A stretch of DNA of 64,000 nt from positions 1-64,000 of the forward strand of contig QBVC01000009.1 in assembly GCA_003058495.1 (NCBI GenBank). The letters run 5' to 3'. Of the stretch, positions 18,934-29,688 are shown piece after piece. Both the position numbers and the translations under genes were made by a program. Each line of letters opens with the position of its first letter. The stretch's first letter is position 1. The notes beneath the pieces are model-generated. The model searched no databases, had not been told where the DNA came from, and worked only from the letters and a program-made list of their open reading frames with translations. The DNA is from a gamma proteobacterium symbiont of Ctena orbiculata (GTDB lineage Bacteria; Pseudomonadota; Gammaproteobacteria; Chromatiales; Chromatiaceae).

Positions 18934-19935
18934 ATGCGTCCGAGAATCGTTATCCTGACAGCCCTAATCCTGTCCCTGCTGCCCCTCTCCGGTCTGGCCG
19001 GCAAACTCTACAAATGGGTCGATGACAAGGGTCAAACCCACTATACCCAGACCCTCCCCCCCACCGATGCCCACCGTGCCCGCTCTCATCTGGATGAGCG
19101 CGGTATCACTGTCCAAGAGGTGGATGCAGCGAAGACAGAGGAGCAGTTGAGGCAGGAGGCCGAACAGGACCGGCTACGCAGGGAGCAGCAGCGCCTGGTT
19201 GAAAAACAGCAGGCGCAGGATCGTGTCCTGTTGCGCACCTTCAGAAGCGAGGACGATATTCTGATGACCCGTAACGGCCAGCTGCAGGCGGTCGACACCT
19301 CGGTCCGGGTCACCCAGTCCAACATCAAGCGTCTTAAATCGACACTCGAGGATATGCAGAATGACGCCGCGCAACGCGAGTTGAGCGGCCGCCCCATAAC
19401 GAAAAAGATGCTGCAGGATATCGAGATTAAACGGCAAGCCCTCAAAGACGCCTATCGCTCCATCATAGACCGGGAGCATGACAAAAACCGTATCCGCCAA
19501 TCCTTTGCCCGTGATCTAAAGCGCTTCCGTGAGCTGAAGAAGCTTGAACAATCGAGCGATCCGATTCTCGAGGCCCAGGTCTCCTTTGACGACGCCCTGC
19601 AGAACATCTATCACTGTGAAGGCGGTGATAAGTGTGATGGGCCCTGGCAGCGGGCCAAGCTCTACCTCAAGACCCACAGCACCACTCCGGTCAAGATTGA
19701 AGGTGAAAATATCGTCATTACCGGCGAACCGCTGGATGAGACCGATATCAGTATCTCGATCTCCCGCATCAACGACCCCAAGAAGGGCTCCGTCGTGATT
19801 TTCATGGACCTTCAATGCAAGATCATATCGATGCAGAACCTGATCTGTAAGAACAGTGAAAATATAAAACGGATCAAGCAGGGGTTCCGCACTGCCCTTA
19901 CCGAAGGGGCAAGCCTATCCCAGTCCCTGCCCTGA
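18934..19935 (+). CDS. DUF4124 domain exported protein with coiled coil
   Basis: The start at 18934 is chosen because it places a signal peptide ('MRPRIVILTALILSLLPLSG') at the N-terminus; the frame is open from a TTG at 18904. After cleavage comes the DUF4124 motif 'KLYKWVDDKGQTHYTQTLP'. Residues about 70-225 form a long charged coiled coil. A C-terminal domain has four cysteines. DUF4124 is common in gammaproteobacterial envelope proteins; its function is unknown. A tataat at 18882-18887 may be the -10. The 3' end overlaps slmA convergently by 21 nt. Confidence 0.85.
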   Translation: MRPRIVILTALILSLLPLSGLAGKLYKWVDDKGQTHYTQTLPPTDAHRARSHLDERGITVQEVDAAKTEEQLRQEAEQDRLRREQQRLVEKQQAQDRVLLRTFRSEDDILMTRNGQLQAVDTSVRVTQSNIKRLKSTLEDMQNDAAQRELSGRPITKKMLQDIEIKRQALKDAYRSIIDREHDKNRIRQSFARDLKRFRELKKLEQSSDPILEAQVSFDDALQNIYHCEGGDKCDGPWQRAKLYLKTHSTTPVKIEGENIVITGEPLDETDISISISRINDPKKGSVVIFMDLQCKIISMQNLICKNSENIKRIKQGFRTALTEGASLSQSLP

Positions 19936-20534
19936 TACCGGATCGGGATCTGAGAAGAGCGCAGTCGACAGCAGCCGCCACTTGGCATCCCACTGCTGCA
20001 GGGGAGATATCTTGAAGCGGCTGCGCAGGTATTGATGCATCAAGCCTTCGGCAAAACCGATCATCAGGTTGGCCGATACCGTGCTGTCCGCAGAGAGCAC
20101 AATCTCGCTACGCATCTCCGCTTCCCTGAGGATCTGTTTGAGCTGGGTTTCAACCCGGTCGAAAAACTGCCCCACCCGTACCAGCAGGCGCTCGGTCTCG
20201 CCGACCAGGGCATCACCCAGCAGGACCCGGGTAATACCCGGATTGCGTTCCGAAAAGGCCAACAGCAGATAGAGCAGCTGAGCACAGCGCGGCTCGGCCC
20301 GGGACTGCTCCTTGAGAATCTGATTCACCCGCGCGAAGACACTCTCTTCCGCGAAGTCGATCAGGCCTTCAAACATCTTGGCCTTGCTGGCGAAATGACG
20401 ATAGAGCGCGGCTTCGGAGACACCCACGGCCTTTCCCAGCGATGCGGTAGTGATACGACTGCCCGGATTCTGTTCCAACTCTCTGGCCAGCGCCTCCAGT
20501 ATCAACTGCCGACGGGATAGCTTTTCTGCTGCCA

Positions 20535-20535
<1 letters not shown>
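19915..20535 (-). CDS. slmA: Nucleoid occlusion factor SlmA (TetR family)
   Basis: SlmA binds chromosomal sites and FtsZ to block division over the nucleoid. The N-terminal TetR helix-turn-helix is 'ITTASLGKAVGVSEAALYRH', followed by 'FASKAKMFEGLIDFAEESVF'; the remainder matches SlmA in length (206 aa) and in the argB neighbourhood. The ATG overlaps the argB stop by one base. It has no ligand pocket signature of typical TetR drug regulators. Confidence 0.93.
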
Positions 20536-21449
<914 letters not shown>

Positions 21450-21499
21450 CTAACTGTTTCAAACGGATAAGTCTTGACCGGGTTCCCGCTCCTGGCACA

Positions 21500-24010
21500 T
21501 CAGAATGGAGGCTGCAGTGAGGGATCGACCTTCGCAAGCATATCACGAAAGGTCGATTGAAGCTGCTGGAGACCTTCCTCACTGTTCGCTTCGAAGCGGA
21601 ACAACAGCGCAGGGGTGGTATTCGAGGCACGCACCAAACCCCAACCCTGTTCGAACTCGGCGCGCAGGCCATCGATTTTCACCACTCGGGCTCCCGGCAG
21701 GTCGGGCAGCTTTTCGATCTCCGCCATCAAATTCTCTGCCTGCCCCTCCTCCAACGCCAAGGCATACTCGGGGGTGGAGAGGCTTTCAGGAAGTTCGGCG
21801 AAGACCTCGGCGCTGGTTCGATAGTCGAGAGAGAGGATCTCCAGCAGACGCGCGCCGACATAGATACCGTCATCGAATCCGTACCAGCGCTCGGCAAACA
21901 GGATGTGGCCGCTGAATTCCCCAGCCAGCAGCGCATGGGTCTCTTTCATTTTCGATTTAAGCATCGAGTGGCCGCTCTTCCACATCAGGGGCCTGCCGCC
22001 GTTCGAGAGCACGATGTTAGCCAGGTGACGGGTACATTTCACGTCGTAGATGATATCGCCGCCCGGCTCGCGGGTAAGTATATCAATGGCCAGATACATC
22101 AATAGCCGATCGGGCCATATCAACTTACCCGAAGAGTCGACAATACCGATGCGATCACCGTCACCATCGAGGGCGATGCCCAGCGCGGCCTGGTGATCCA
22201 CCACCGCCTTCTGCAAATCCTGCATGTTTTTCGGATCACTGGGATCGGGGTGATGATTGGGAAAATTACCGTCGGATGTGCAGTAGAGTTCAACCACCTC
22301 ACAACCCAATTGCCGATAGAGTTCAGGCGCCACAACCGAGGCGGCGCCGTTACCGCAGTCGAGGACGATTTTTAACGGCTGACCGAGGCGGGTGTCGGAG
22401 ATCACTCGCTCGATGTAATCATTGACAATCTCTTGTGAATCGAACGAACCCTCCCCCTGCAGGAGCTGTCCCGCATCGATGTGCCGACGCAGATCCTGAA
22501 TCTCATCCTGGGTCGGATACTCACCACCGACAACCAGTTTCAGACCGTTGTAGTTGGCGGGATTGTGGCTGCCGGTAACCATGACACCGCAGTCTGCATC
22601 CAGTTCATTGACCGCATAGTAAAGCAGCGGCGTGGGCACCATGCCGATGTCGATAACATCTCGACCGCTTGCCTGTAAACCCGATATCAAGGCACTCTGC
22701 AGGCGCTCGCTGGAGTTGCGGTTGTCGCGCGCCACAACCACCGACTGATAGCCCTTCTCGAAGATATCACTGCCAAATCCCTGACCAAGCAGGGTTACGA
22801 TCTCTTCGTTCAAGGTCTCACCCACGATACCGCGAATATCATAGGCCCTGAAGATTGAGGAGGGGATATCGACTCTGACCTCGACGGCACTCTCTTGAGG
22901 CGGCTTGGCTACCACTTCGTCTATCTTGATACCCATATCCGCGTCGCCTGAAACAGCGGCTCGCTTGGCTTTGCTCTTCTCGGCCTGCGTCGTTCTGAAC
23001 TCTTTAATCTGATGCTCCATCACCTCCATGGTCGACTGCAGGTCGCCCAACTGCGCGGCTTGCGATTTGGGCGGACGGCCGACAACCAGCGCCTCCACAA
23101 GCGATAGAATCGCCTGCTGATCGCGCTTGAGGGCGTTCGTCATCTGTTGACTGAGACGAAGCAGCAGCAGCGCCACCAGCAGAAACAACAGCAGACCCGG
23201 CGCCAGCAGCAGCAGATTTTCCATTAGGTCGAGCTGCAGACCGCCGCCGCCACCCCAGTAGGCAAGCTGCCAAATCGAACCCCTTACAGGCAGCACCCCA
23301 TCCGGCTGGGATGCGGAGCCGGGGTTAGCCCCCTTCGCCGCGATCACCAATGGTTCCTTGGAGGATACCGTCTGCTGTAGTTCAATACGGCCGTGAACCG
23401 CCTCCAGGCCATGCAGTACATTCTTCACCAGGTCGGTTGAGAAAGCGGCATGGATCACACCGACGATAGCCCCATCCTGGGCGGAGGGTATGGCGCTGGC
23501 GATCGCGATGTGTTGATGAGGCGTGCCAAATTGATGCAGCTCCGCGGGCATCGCTGCATCACTCTTCTCCGCCGCACGCAAAAGCAGCAGGGAAGCATAG
23601 CCCATATTGGGGGACTCGCTGGTATCGGGTTCATTGTAGCCGGCGGGCAGCAGCCTTATCCGCAGCACATCGGGGACCAGGCGGGTGAGTCTGTCCTGCT
23701 CGCCGGACAGTCCCGCCGAATCGGCGTCAGTGACCAATGTCATCAGGCCGGATTGCTGGGCAAGGCCCTGAATCAATGCCAGCCGCTGTTGTATATTCGT
23801 GCTGATGGCGTCGGCGACCAGCTGGGATATCGACTGCATCTGCCGCTTCTGGTTCGCCTGATCCGCCATCATATTCTGATAAACAAGGTAGGACCAGGCT
23901 AGCGCCGTCAATATCAGCACGCCTAAAACCCCGAGCAGCCAATATCCACGAATGGTCCGGCCGCCATTCTGCTGACTTTTCCCTTCCCCGCTAGATTTTA
24001 AAAACCCCAT
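21500..24010 (-). CDS. algC: Phosphomannomutase/phosphoglucomutase with N-terminal membrane domain
   Basis: An 836-residue fusion. Residues 1-about 370 contain two membrane helices (about 22-45 and 250-275) around a periplasmic sensor-like part, then a cytoplasmic linker. Residues about 380-836 are an alpha-D-phosphohexomutase: 'IFRAYDIRGIVGE', the phosphoserine loop 'VMVTGSHNPANYNGLK', the metal loop 'ALDGDGDRIGIVD', and the sugar loop 'GEFSGHILF'. It makes mannose-1-P or glucose-1-P for LPS and exopolysaccharide. Long AlgC forms with this N-terminal extension occur in pseudomonads. Confidence 0.93.
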   Translation of the reverse strand: MGFLKSSGEGKSQQNGGRTIRGYWLLGVLGVLILTALAWSYLVYQNMMADQANQKRQMQSISQLVADAISTNIQQRLALIQGLAQQSGLMTLVTDADSAGLSGEQDRLTRLVPDVLRIRLLPAGYNEPDTSESPNMGYASLLLLRAAEKSDAAMPAELHQFGTPHQHIAIASAIPSAQDGAIVGVIHAAFSTDLVKNVLHGLEAVHGRIELQQTVSSKEPLVIAAKGANPGSASQPDGVLPVRGSIWQLAYWGGGGGLQLDLMENLLLLAPGLLLFLLVALLLLRLSQQMTNALKRDQQAILSLVEALVVGRPPKSQAAQLGDLQSTMEVMEHQIKEFRTTQAEKSKAKRAAVSGDADMGIKIDEVVAKPPQESAVEVRVDIPSSIFRAYDIRGIVGETLNEEIVTLLGQGFGSDIFEKGYQSVVVARDNRNSSERLQSALISGLQASGRDVIDIGMVPTPLLYYAVNELDADCGVMVTGSHNPANYNGLKLVVGGEYPTQDEIQDLRRHIDAGQLLQGEGSFDSQEIVNDYIERVISDTRLGQPLKIVLDCGNGAASVVAPELYRQLGCEVVELYCTSDGNFPNHHPDPSDPKNMQDLQKAVVDHQAALGIALDGDGDRIGIVDSSGKLIWPDRLLMYLAIDILTREPGGDIIYDVKCTRHLANIVLSNGGRPLMWKSGHSMLKSKMKETHALLAGEFSGHILFAERWYGFDDGIYVGARLLEILSLDYRTSAEVFAELPESLSTPEYALALEEGQAENLMAEIEKLPDLPGARVVKIDGLRAEFEQGWGLVRASNTTPALLFRFEANSEEGLQQLQSTFRDMLAKVDPSLQPPF

Positions 24011-24293
24011 AGATTTTTCCTGGATCAGGCTTGGCGCCCTGAAAAGCGTTCAGGAGCAACCAAATTGACTGTAAATAGGCATACTGCTTTAAGAAGATCT
24101 TCTTGTTCCAGGACTACCGTGCCAAGAATCCATACCAACCGAGTGATTGGTACATCAGATATCTCCATAAAATCCCTTGGCGGCATAGGATCGACATATC
24201 ATTCATCCTAGCCTTAAGCGCGCAATCTTCCAATTCATACCCGGCGAAGCATCGGCTAACCGCGTTTACCCGATTGGCGGCGATATTCCTGCA

Positions 24294-25496
24294 TCAAATG
24301 CCTGCATTGTATTGCTCCGCTATCCTTTCGGCGAGCCGCTGAGCCAACGCTGATTTGGCCATCATCGGCAGCTCTTCTCGAGCATCCTGCCACAACAAGA
24401 TTAGTGCATTCTGCTCCGACTCAAAACCTCCTTCATCGCTTCCAACCCGGTTGGCGGCGATCATATTCAGCTGCTTGCGGCGGCGTTTTTCATCGGCATA
24501 CTGCTCTACCTGACCGGTTTCGGCGGCAAAGCCGACGGTGAAAGGTGGGTGTTCCAATGCTGCCACTTGAGCGAGTATATCGGGATTCCTCACAAGATTC
24601 AGTGTTAATATCTCTTTATTTTTCTTGATTTTATCAGCGGCAACCAGGCTCGGTCGGTAATCGGCGACGGCAGCGACGGCAATAAAAATATCACAACTAT
24701 CCACATGCTCCATGACCGAGGCGTGCATCTCCACTGCCGTCTCGACGCGGATGGAAGCGATATTCGCGGGAGTGGGGAGGGAAGTCGGACCGCTGATCAG
24801 GGTTACCTCGGCGCCCAAATCACGCATCGATTGCGCCAGTGCGTAGCCCATTTTTCCCGAACTGCGGTTGCCCACGAAGCGGACGGGATCGATCGGCTCC
24901 CTGGTTGATCCCGCTGTCATCAGCACTTTGACCCCGTGCAGAAGGCCGTTGCCGAAGTAGCTCACTGCCTGTTGGCACAGCGCCTCGGGTTCGAGCATCC
25001 TTCCCGGTCCGGATTCGCCGCAGGCCTGCGCACCCTCATCCGGCCCCCAGCAGAGATAACCCCGCGCCAGCAATCGCTGCAGATTATCCTGGGTTGCCGG
25101 ATTGAGCCACATCACGCGATTCATGGCGGGGGCCACTACGACCTGGGACTCGGTAGCCAGACAGAGCGTCGACAGCAGGTCATTGGCCATTCCGTTGGCG
25201 ATCCGGGCCATAAAGTCGGCGCTTGCCGGAGCGATCAGCACCAGATCGGCCCAGCGGGCAAGGGAGATGTGGTCCATTGCCGCCTCCTGGCTGGGATCGA
25301 GCAGTTCCGTATAGACATCAGTCCCCGAGAGCGCCTGGAAGGTGAGCGGCGTGACAAAGGCCTGCGCCGCCGGGGTCATGACGACGCGTACCTCCGCACC
25401 TGCATCCTGCAGGGCCCGCAACAGCACCGCGCTCTTGTAGCAGGCGATGCCTCCGGTAACACCTAACAGGATCTTTCTATTTGCCAATCCGGACAT
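24294..25496 (-). CDS. coaBC: Bifunctional phosphopantothenoylcysteine decarboxylase / PPC synthetase
   Basis: Two coenzyme A steps in one 400-residue protein. CoaC (1-about 190): 'KILLGVTGGIACYKSAVLLR', 'MDHISLARWAD' (catalytic His) and 'VVVAPAMNRVMW'. CoaB (190-400): 'VLMTAGSTREPIDPVRFVGN', 'RSSGKMGYALA' and 'AAVADYRP', with lysines in 'KIKKNKE'. The gene stands between radA and algC. The dut gene that commonly lies between coaBC and algC is absent; the 283-nt gap is too short for it. Confidence 0.97.
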   Translation of the reverse strand: MSGLANRKILLGVTGGIACYKSAVLLRALQDAGAEVRVVMTPAAQAFVTPLTFQALSGTDVYTELLDPSQEAAMDHISLARWADLVLIAPASADFMARIANGMANDLLSTLCLATESQVVVAPAMNRVMWLNPATQDNLQRLLARGYLCWGPDEGAQACGESGPGRMLEPEALCQQAVSYFGNGLLHGVKVLMTAGSTREPIDPVRFVGNRSSGKMGYALAQSMRDLGAEVTLISGPTSLPTPANIASIRVETAVEMHASVMEHVDSCDIFIAVAAVADYRPSLVAADKIKKNKEILTLNLVRNPDILAQVAALEHPPFTVGFAAETGQVEQYADEKRRRKQLNMIAANRVGSDEGGFESEQNALILLWQDAREELPMMAKSALAQRLAERIAEQYNAGI

Positions 25497-25554
25497 CAGG
25501 TCTCCGAATTATCCCGAAAAGAGTGTGTAAGCGTACCCCATGCATCTGAAAATG

Positions 25555-26931
25555 TTAACAAATCTCTAAAACGTCGGATAGTTTATCGACCCCTGTCACC
25601 TGCAACCCGTCTATCGGCTGCTTGGGTAGGTTCGGGGTTGGAACCACGGCGCGCTTGAAACCGTGTTTGGCCGCCTCCCGCAGCCGCTCCTGACCATTCG
25701 GCACCGGTCTGATCTCACCCGTCAATCCCACCTCGCCGAAGACCACCAGGCCGAGGTCGATGGGGCGATTGCGAAAGCTGGACAGGGCGGCCATCAATAC
25801 CGCAAGATCGGATGCCGTCTCGGTGATGCGTACACCGCCGACCACATTGACATAGACATCCTGATCGAACATGCCGATGCCGCAGTGTCGGTGCAGCACC
25901 GCCAACAGCATGGAGAGTCTGTTCTGCTCCAGGCCGAGGGTGACCCGGCGGGGGTTGGCCAAGGGACTCTCATCCACCAGCACCTGAACCTCCACCAGCA
26001 GCGGCCGCGTGCCCTCGCGGGTGACCAGGATGATGCTCCCCGGTACCGTTTCCGCCTGCCGGGAGAGGAAGATCGCCGAGGGATTGTTGACCTCCTTCAG
26101 CCCCTTGTCGGTCATCGCGAAGACACCCAGCTCATTCACCGCGCCGTAGCGGTTCTTGATGGTGCGGATGAGGCGGAACTGGCTCCCCGCCTCACCCTCG
26201 AAGTAGAGCACGCTGTCGACCATATGCTCCAGCACCCGGGGACCCGCCAGGTTGCCCTCCTTGGTCACATGCCCGACGAGGAAGACCGCGGTGCCGCAGC
26301 GCTTGGCGAAATGCACCAGTTGCGCCGCGGCCTCCCTTACTTGCGACACCGACCCGGGGGCCGACTGCAGCAACTCGGTGTACATGGTCTGGATCGAGTC
26401 CACCACCATCACCTGGGGACGTTCCCGCTCCGCCATGGCGATGATCCGCTCGACACAGGTTTCGGGCAGCAGCTGCAGCTCCGCGGCGGGCAGCCCCAGA
26501 CGCTTGGCACGCAGCGACAGCTGACGGGGCGACTCCTCCCCCGACACGTAGAGGGTTTTCAAGTGAGGGGAGAGGCGAGCCAGGGTCTGAATCAGCAGCG
26601 TCGATTTTCCGATCCCCGGATCACCGCCGATGAGAACCACCGAACCCTCCACCAGCCCGCCTCCCAAAACCCGGTCGAGCTCCGCGCTTCCCGTGGAGGA
26701 GCGCAGCTCCCGCTCGCTCTCCACGTCGGTGAGGTTGAGGATCCTCGGGGATGTCTCTCCGCTGTAGCCGCTGAAGCGAACGCCGGCGCCCGCAGCGGCA
26801 GCGGCCAGACTCTCCTCCAGTGAATTCCAGGCGTGGCACTCCGAACACTGTCCCGACCATTTCGGAAAGCTGGCGCCGCACTCGCGGCATACATAGTGCG
26901 ACTTCTGCTGGCGTTTACTCCCCTGCGCCAT
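25555..26931 (-). CDS. radA: DNA repair protein RadA
   Basis: A RecA-like helicase that aids branch migration in recombination. An N-terminal C4 zinc finger ('CRECGASFPKWSGQCSEC') is followed by Walker A 'GGDPGIGKSTLL', the RadA-specific 'KNRYGAVNELGVF' motif, and a C-terminal Lon-protease-like domain ('DLAVLMAALSSFRNRPID', 'GEVGLTGEIRPVP'). The ATG at 26931 overlaps the alr stop (TGATG), so the TTG one codon earlier is not needed. Confidence 0.97.
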   Translation of the reverse strand: MAQGSKRQQKSHYVCRECGASFPKWSGQCSECHAWNSLEESLAAAAAGAGVRFSGYSGETSPRILNLTDVESERELRSSTGSAELDRVLGGGLVEGSVVLIGGDPGIGKSTLLIQTLARLSPHLKTLYVSGEESPRQLSLRAKRLGLPAAELQLLPETCVERIIAMAERERPQVMVVDSIQTMYTELLQSAPGSVSQVREAAAQLVHFAKRCGTAVFLVGHVTKEGNLAGPRVLEHMVDSVLYFEGEAGSQFRLIRTIKNRYGAVNELGVFAMTDKGLKEVNNPSAIFLSRQAETVPGSIILVTREGTRPLLVEVQVLVDESPLANPRRVTLGLEQNRLSMLLAVLHRHCGIGMFDQDVYVNVVGGVRITETASDLAVLMAALSSFRNRPIDLGLVVFGEVGLTGEIRPVPNGQERLREAAKHGFKRAVVPTPNLPKQPIDGLQVTGVDKLSDVLEIC

Positions 26932-28025
26932 CAAGCCGCCCCCCCTGGACCGATCTCGACGAACTCGACCCGCCGCTTGACGCCGCAGAGCAGCTCATAA
27001 CCGATGGTTCCCGCGGCGTCCGCTATCTCCTCCACCGGCAGTCCTCTGCCCCACAGGATCGCCTCGTCTCCCACTTTCACCCCGGGCAGGGTTCGTGCAT
27101 CGACGCAGATCATGTCCATGGATACGCGGCCTACCAGCGGCAGACGCCTTCCCGAGACCACTACCGGTGTGCCGCTGGGTGCATGACGCGGATAGCCGTC
27201 ACCATAACCGATGGCGATGACCGCCACCGGCATCGCTGCGGGGCAGGTGTAGGTGCCGCCGTAACCGACGCGATCACCCTTTCGGCACTGCTTGACGGCG
27301 ATCACCCGACTCCGCAGCGTCATCACCGGTAGCAATCCCTCGTCTTCGGCGCTGGATGCAGTGAAGGGAGTCACCCCATAGAGCATGATGCCGGGTCTTG
27401 CCCAGTCAGACAGCGATGCGGGATGACCAAGAAGTCCAGCGGAGTTGGCAATTGAACATGCTGCAAAGTGGCGATGGTCCAGGGATTCGAAGAGCCTGCA
27501 TTGGGTCTCGGTTGCGGGATCGCCCCTGTCGTCCGCGTTGGCCAGGTGAGTCATAAGGTTGAGTTCGGCAACCGCTGGATTGGCATGCAATGCGTCGGCC
27601 ACCTGGGCGGTCTCGGAGGCGGCGAAACCAAGCCTGTGCATACCGGTATCGACCTTGATCCAGAGCTTCAGCGACTGCGGATCGAGCTCTGTCTCTGCCA
27701 AGCACTGCAGCTGTGCGCTATCGTGGATCGCTATCTGCAGTGCCGCCTCGGTCGCGATTCGGAACTGCTCCCCGGTATGGCACCCACCCATCACCAGGAT
27801 CGGCGCCTGAATCTTCGCTTCGCGCAATCGCAGCGCCTCATCGAGGCGTGCAACGGCCAGTCCGTCGGCGTCAACGAGGCTGGACGCCACCCGCAACATA
27901 CCGTGACCATATCCGTCTGCCTTGACCACCGCCCATATCCTGCCTCCCTTGGCGGCACGCTTGGCACACTTCAAATTATGCTGAAGCGCGGCATGGTCTA
28001 TCAAGGCCTGAGGGGCACAGCCCAT
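26931..28025 (-). CDS. alr: Alanine racemase
   Basis: Makes D-alanine for peptidoglycan. The PLP lysine is in 'WAVVKADGYGHGML'; the second catalytic Tyr is in 'RVGYGGTYTCP'; 'VGRVSMDMICVDA' is also conserved. Length 364 is usual. The ATG at 28025 overlaps the dnaB stop in a TGATG, and its own stop overlaps radA likewise, so dnaB-alr-radA are coupled. Confidence 0.97.
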   Translation of the reverse strand: MGCAPQALIDHAALQHNLKCAKRAAKGGRIWAVVKADGYGHGMLRVASSLVDADGLAVARLDEALRLREAKIQAPILVMGGCHTGEQFRIATEAALQIAIHDSAQLQCLAETELDPQSLKLWIKVDTGMHRLGFAASETAQVADALHANPAVAELNLMTHLANADDRGDPATETQCRLFESLDHRHFAACSIANSAGLLGHPASLSDWARPGIMLYGVTPFTASSAEDEGLLPVMTLRSRVIAVKQCRKGDRVGYGGTYTCPAAMPVAVIAIGYGDGYPRHAPSGTPVVVSGRRLPLVGRVSMDMICVDARTLPGVKVGDEAILWGRGLPVEEIADAAGTIGYELLCGVKRRVEFVEIGPGGAA

Positions 28026-29431
28026 CAATAGCCCTCATCTCCGTATACATTGTCGGTGTAGTTTTCGAATTTAGTGTATTTACCGAGGAAGGTGAGGCGG
28101 GTGGTGCCGATGGGACCGTTACGCTGTTTACCGATGATGATCTCGGCCATGCCCTTGTCCGGGCTGTCCTCGTTGTAGACCTCGTCGCGATAGATAAAGA
28201 CGATCAGGTCGGCATCCTGCTCGATGGCGCCCGACTCGCGCAGGTCGGACATGATGGGACGCTTGTTGGTGCGCTGCTCCAGGCTCCTGTTGAGCTGGGA
28301 GAGGGCGATCACCGGCACGTCCAGCTCCTTTGCCAGGGCCTTCAATGAACGGGAAATCGCGGAGATCTCGGTGGTGCGGTTCTCCCCTTCGCCCGGGGCC
28401 TGCATCAACTGCAGATAGTCGATGACGATCAAACCCAGATCGCTGTGCTCGCGTTTGAGCCGCCGCGCGCGGGCGCGCACCTCGGTCGGCGACAGCGCCG
28501 GCGTGTCATCGATGAAGAGACGGGTCTCCGCCAGCATGCTCACCGCCGAGGAGAGCCGCGGCCACTCGTCATCATCGAGTTTACCGGTGCGCACCCGAAG
28601 CTGGTCGATACGCCCCAGGGAAGACATCATGCGCATCGCCAGGGCATCACCCGGCATCTCCATACTGAACACCGCAACCGGTTTGTCCCCCTGGATGGCC
28701 ACATTCTCGGCGATATTCATGGCAAAGGTCGTTTTGCCCATGGAGGGTCGCCCGGCGACGATGATCAGATCCGCATGCTGCAGGCCGGAGGTCATCTGAT
28801 CGAAATCGGTAAAGCCCGTACCGAGGCCCGTGATCGGCTCATCCTGCTGAAACAGGGTTTCAATCCTGTCCACCGCCTTGGTCAGCAAACCCTTGATGGG
28901 AGCGAATCCCCCCTTTCCCTTCATCGTCTGTTCGGCGATCTCGAAGACCTTGCGCTCGGCGTTGTCGAGCAGCGCCTCCGCCTTCCTGCCCTGGGGATGA
29001 AAGGCGCTGTCGGTGATATCCGTGCCGACGGAGACCAGCTGCCGCATCACCGAGTACTCGCGAACGATGGTGGCGTAGGATTTGATATTGGCCGCACTGG
29101 GGGTCTCTTCCGCCAGGCGCACCAGGTAGGGCAGTCCACCCCCCTCCTCCAGGACCTCCTTGCGTTCCAGATGTTCTGCCAGCGTCACCACATCGAATGG
29201 CTGGCTCTCCTCCGCCTGGGCAGCGATGGCGTTGAAGATCAGGCGGTGCTCCTTGCGATAGAAATCCCCCTCCACCACCAGGTCTGCGATCTTGTCCCAG
29301 CTTGCATTGTCCAGCATCAGGCCGCCCAGCACCGACTGCTCGGCCTGAATGGAGTGAGGCGGCACCTTGATGGCACGGGTCTCGTCATCCGGATAGGCCG
29401 GCATCTCTTCTGGATAGGCGGTTTCTGACAT
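28025..29431 (-). CDS. dnaB: Replicative DNA helicase DnaB
   Basis: A 468-residue hexameric 5'-3' helicase of the replication fork. The N-terminal primase-interaction domain includes 'PPHSIQAEQSVLGGLMLDN'. The C-terminal RecA-like domain has Walker A 'GRPSMGKTTFAMN', Walker B 'LIVIDYLQLMQ', the 'ALSQLNRSLEQR' motif and the final 'KQRNGPIGTTRLTFLGKYTKF'. No intein is present. The ATG at 29431 is preferred over the preceding TTG. Confidence 0.98.
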   Translation of the reverse strand: MSETAYPEEMPAYPDDETRAIKVPPHSIQAEQSVLGGLMLDNASWDKIADLVVEGDFYRKEHRLIFNAIAAQAEESQPFDVVTLAEHLERKEVLEEGGGLPYLVRLAEETPSAANIKSYATIVREYSVMRQLVSVGTDITDSAFHPQGRKAEALLDNAERKVFEIAEQTMKGKGGFAPIKGLLTKAVDRIETLFQQDEPITGLGTGFTDFDQMTSGLQHADLIIVAGRPSMGKTTFAMNIAENVAIQGDKPVAVFSMEMPGDALAMRMMSSLGRIDQLRVRTGKLDDDEWPRLSSAVSMLAETRLFIDDTPALSPTEVRARARRLKREHSDLGLIVIDYLQLMQAPGEGENRTTEISAISRSLKALAKELDVPVIALSQLNRSLEQRTNKRPIMSDLRESGAIEQDADLIVFIYRDEVYNEDSPDKGMAEIIIGKQRNGPIGTTRLTFLGKYTKFENYTDNVYGDEGY

Positions 29432-29568
29432 CAATCCTGATCTACAGATGGGGTGGTGCGAAAATACCGAATCGGGCTGTTAGCATAAGGGATTGAACCA
29501 GCCTAGGTAAAGATGGATGACCTGGGGAAGCGGCTTGGGGGGGATAGAACCGGAATAAAAAGATTAAC

Positions 29569-29609
29569 CGCAAATGGACGCCAATCACCGCAAATAGACG
29601 CAAATCAAA
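29569..29609 (+). repeat. Dispersed cgcaaat-rich repeat, copy 5
   Basis: Reads gattaaccgcaaatggacg, gccaatcaccgcaaatag and acgcaaatc, the clearest copy of the family. It lies between rplI and dnaB. Confidence 0.7.
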
Positions 29610-29617
29610 AGAAGTAG

Positions 29618-29635
29618 GGTGCGGTTTACCGCACC
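29618..29635 (-). terminator. ggtgcgg/ccgcacc hairpin downstream of rplI
   Basis: A 7-bp stem with a 4-nt loop; on the minus strand it is followed by a moderately T-rich stretch. It may attenuate transcription between rplI and dnaB. A second related imperfect hairpin (ggtgcggcaagccgcatc) lies at 29652-29670, so this may simply be a repeat element. Confidence 0.45.
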
Positions 29636-29688
29636 GTCCCTCTTCTACATCAATGGTGCGGCAAGCCGCATCCTGCTCGAATCGGCCT

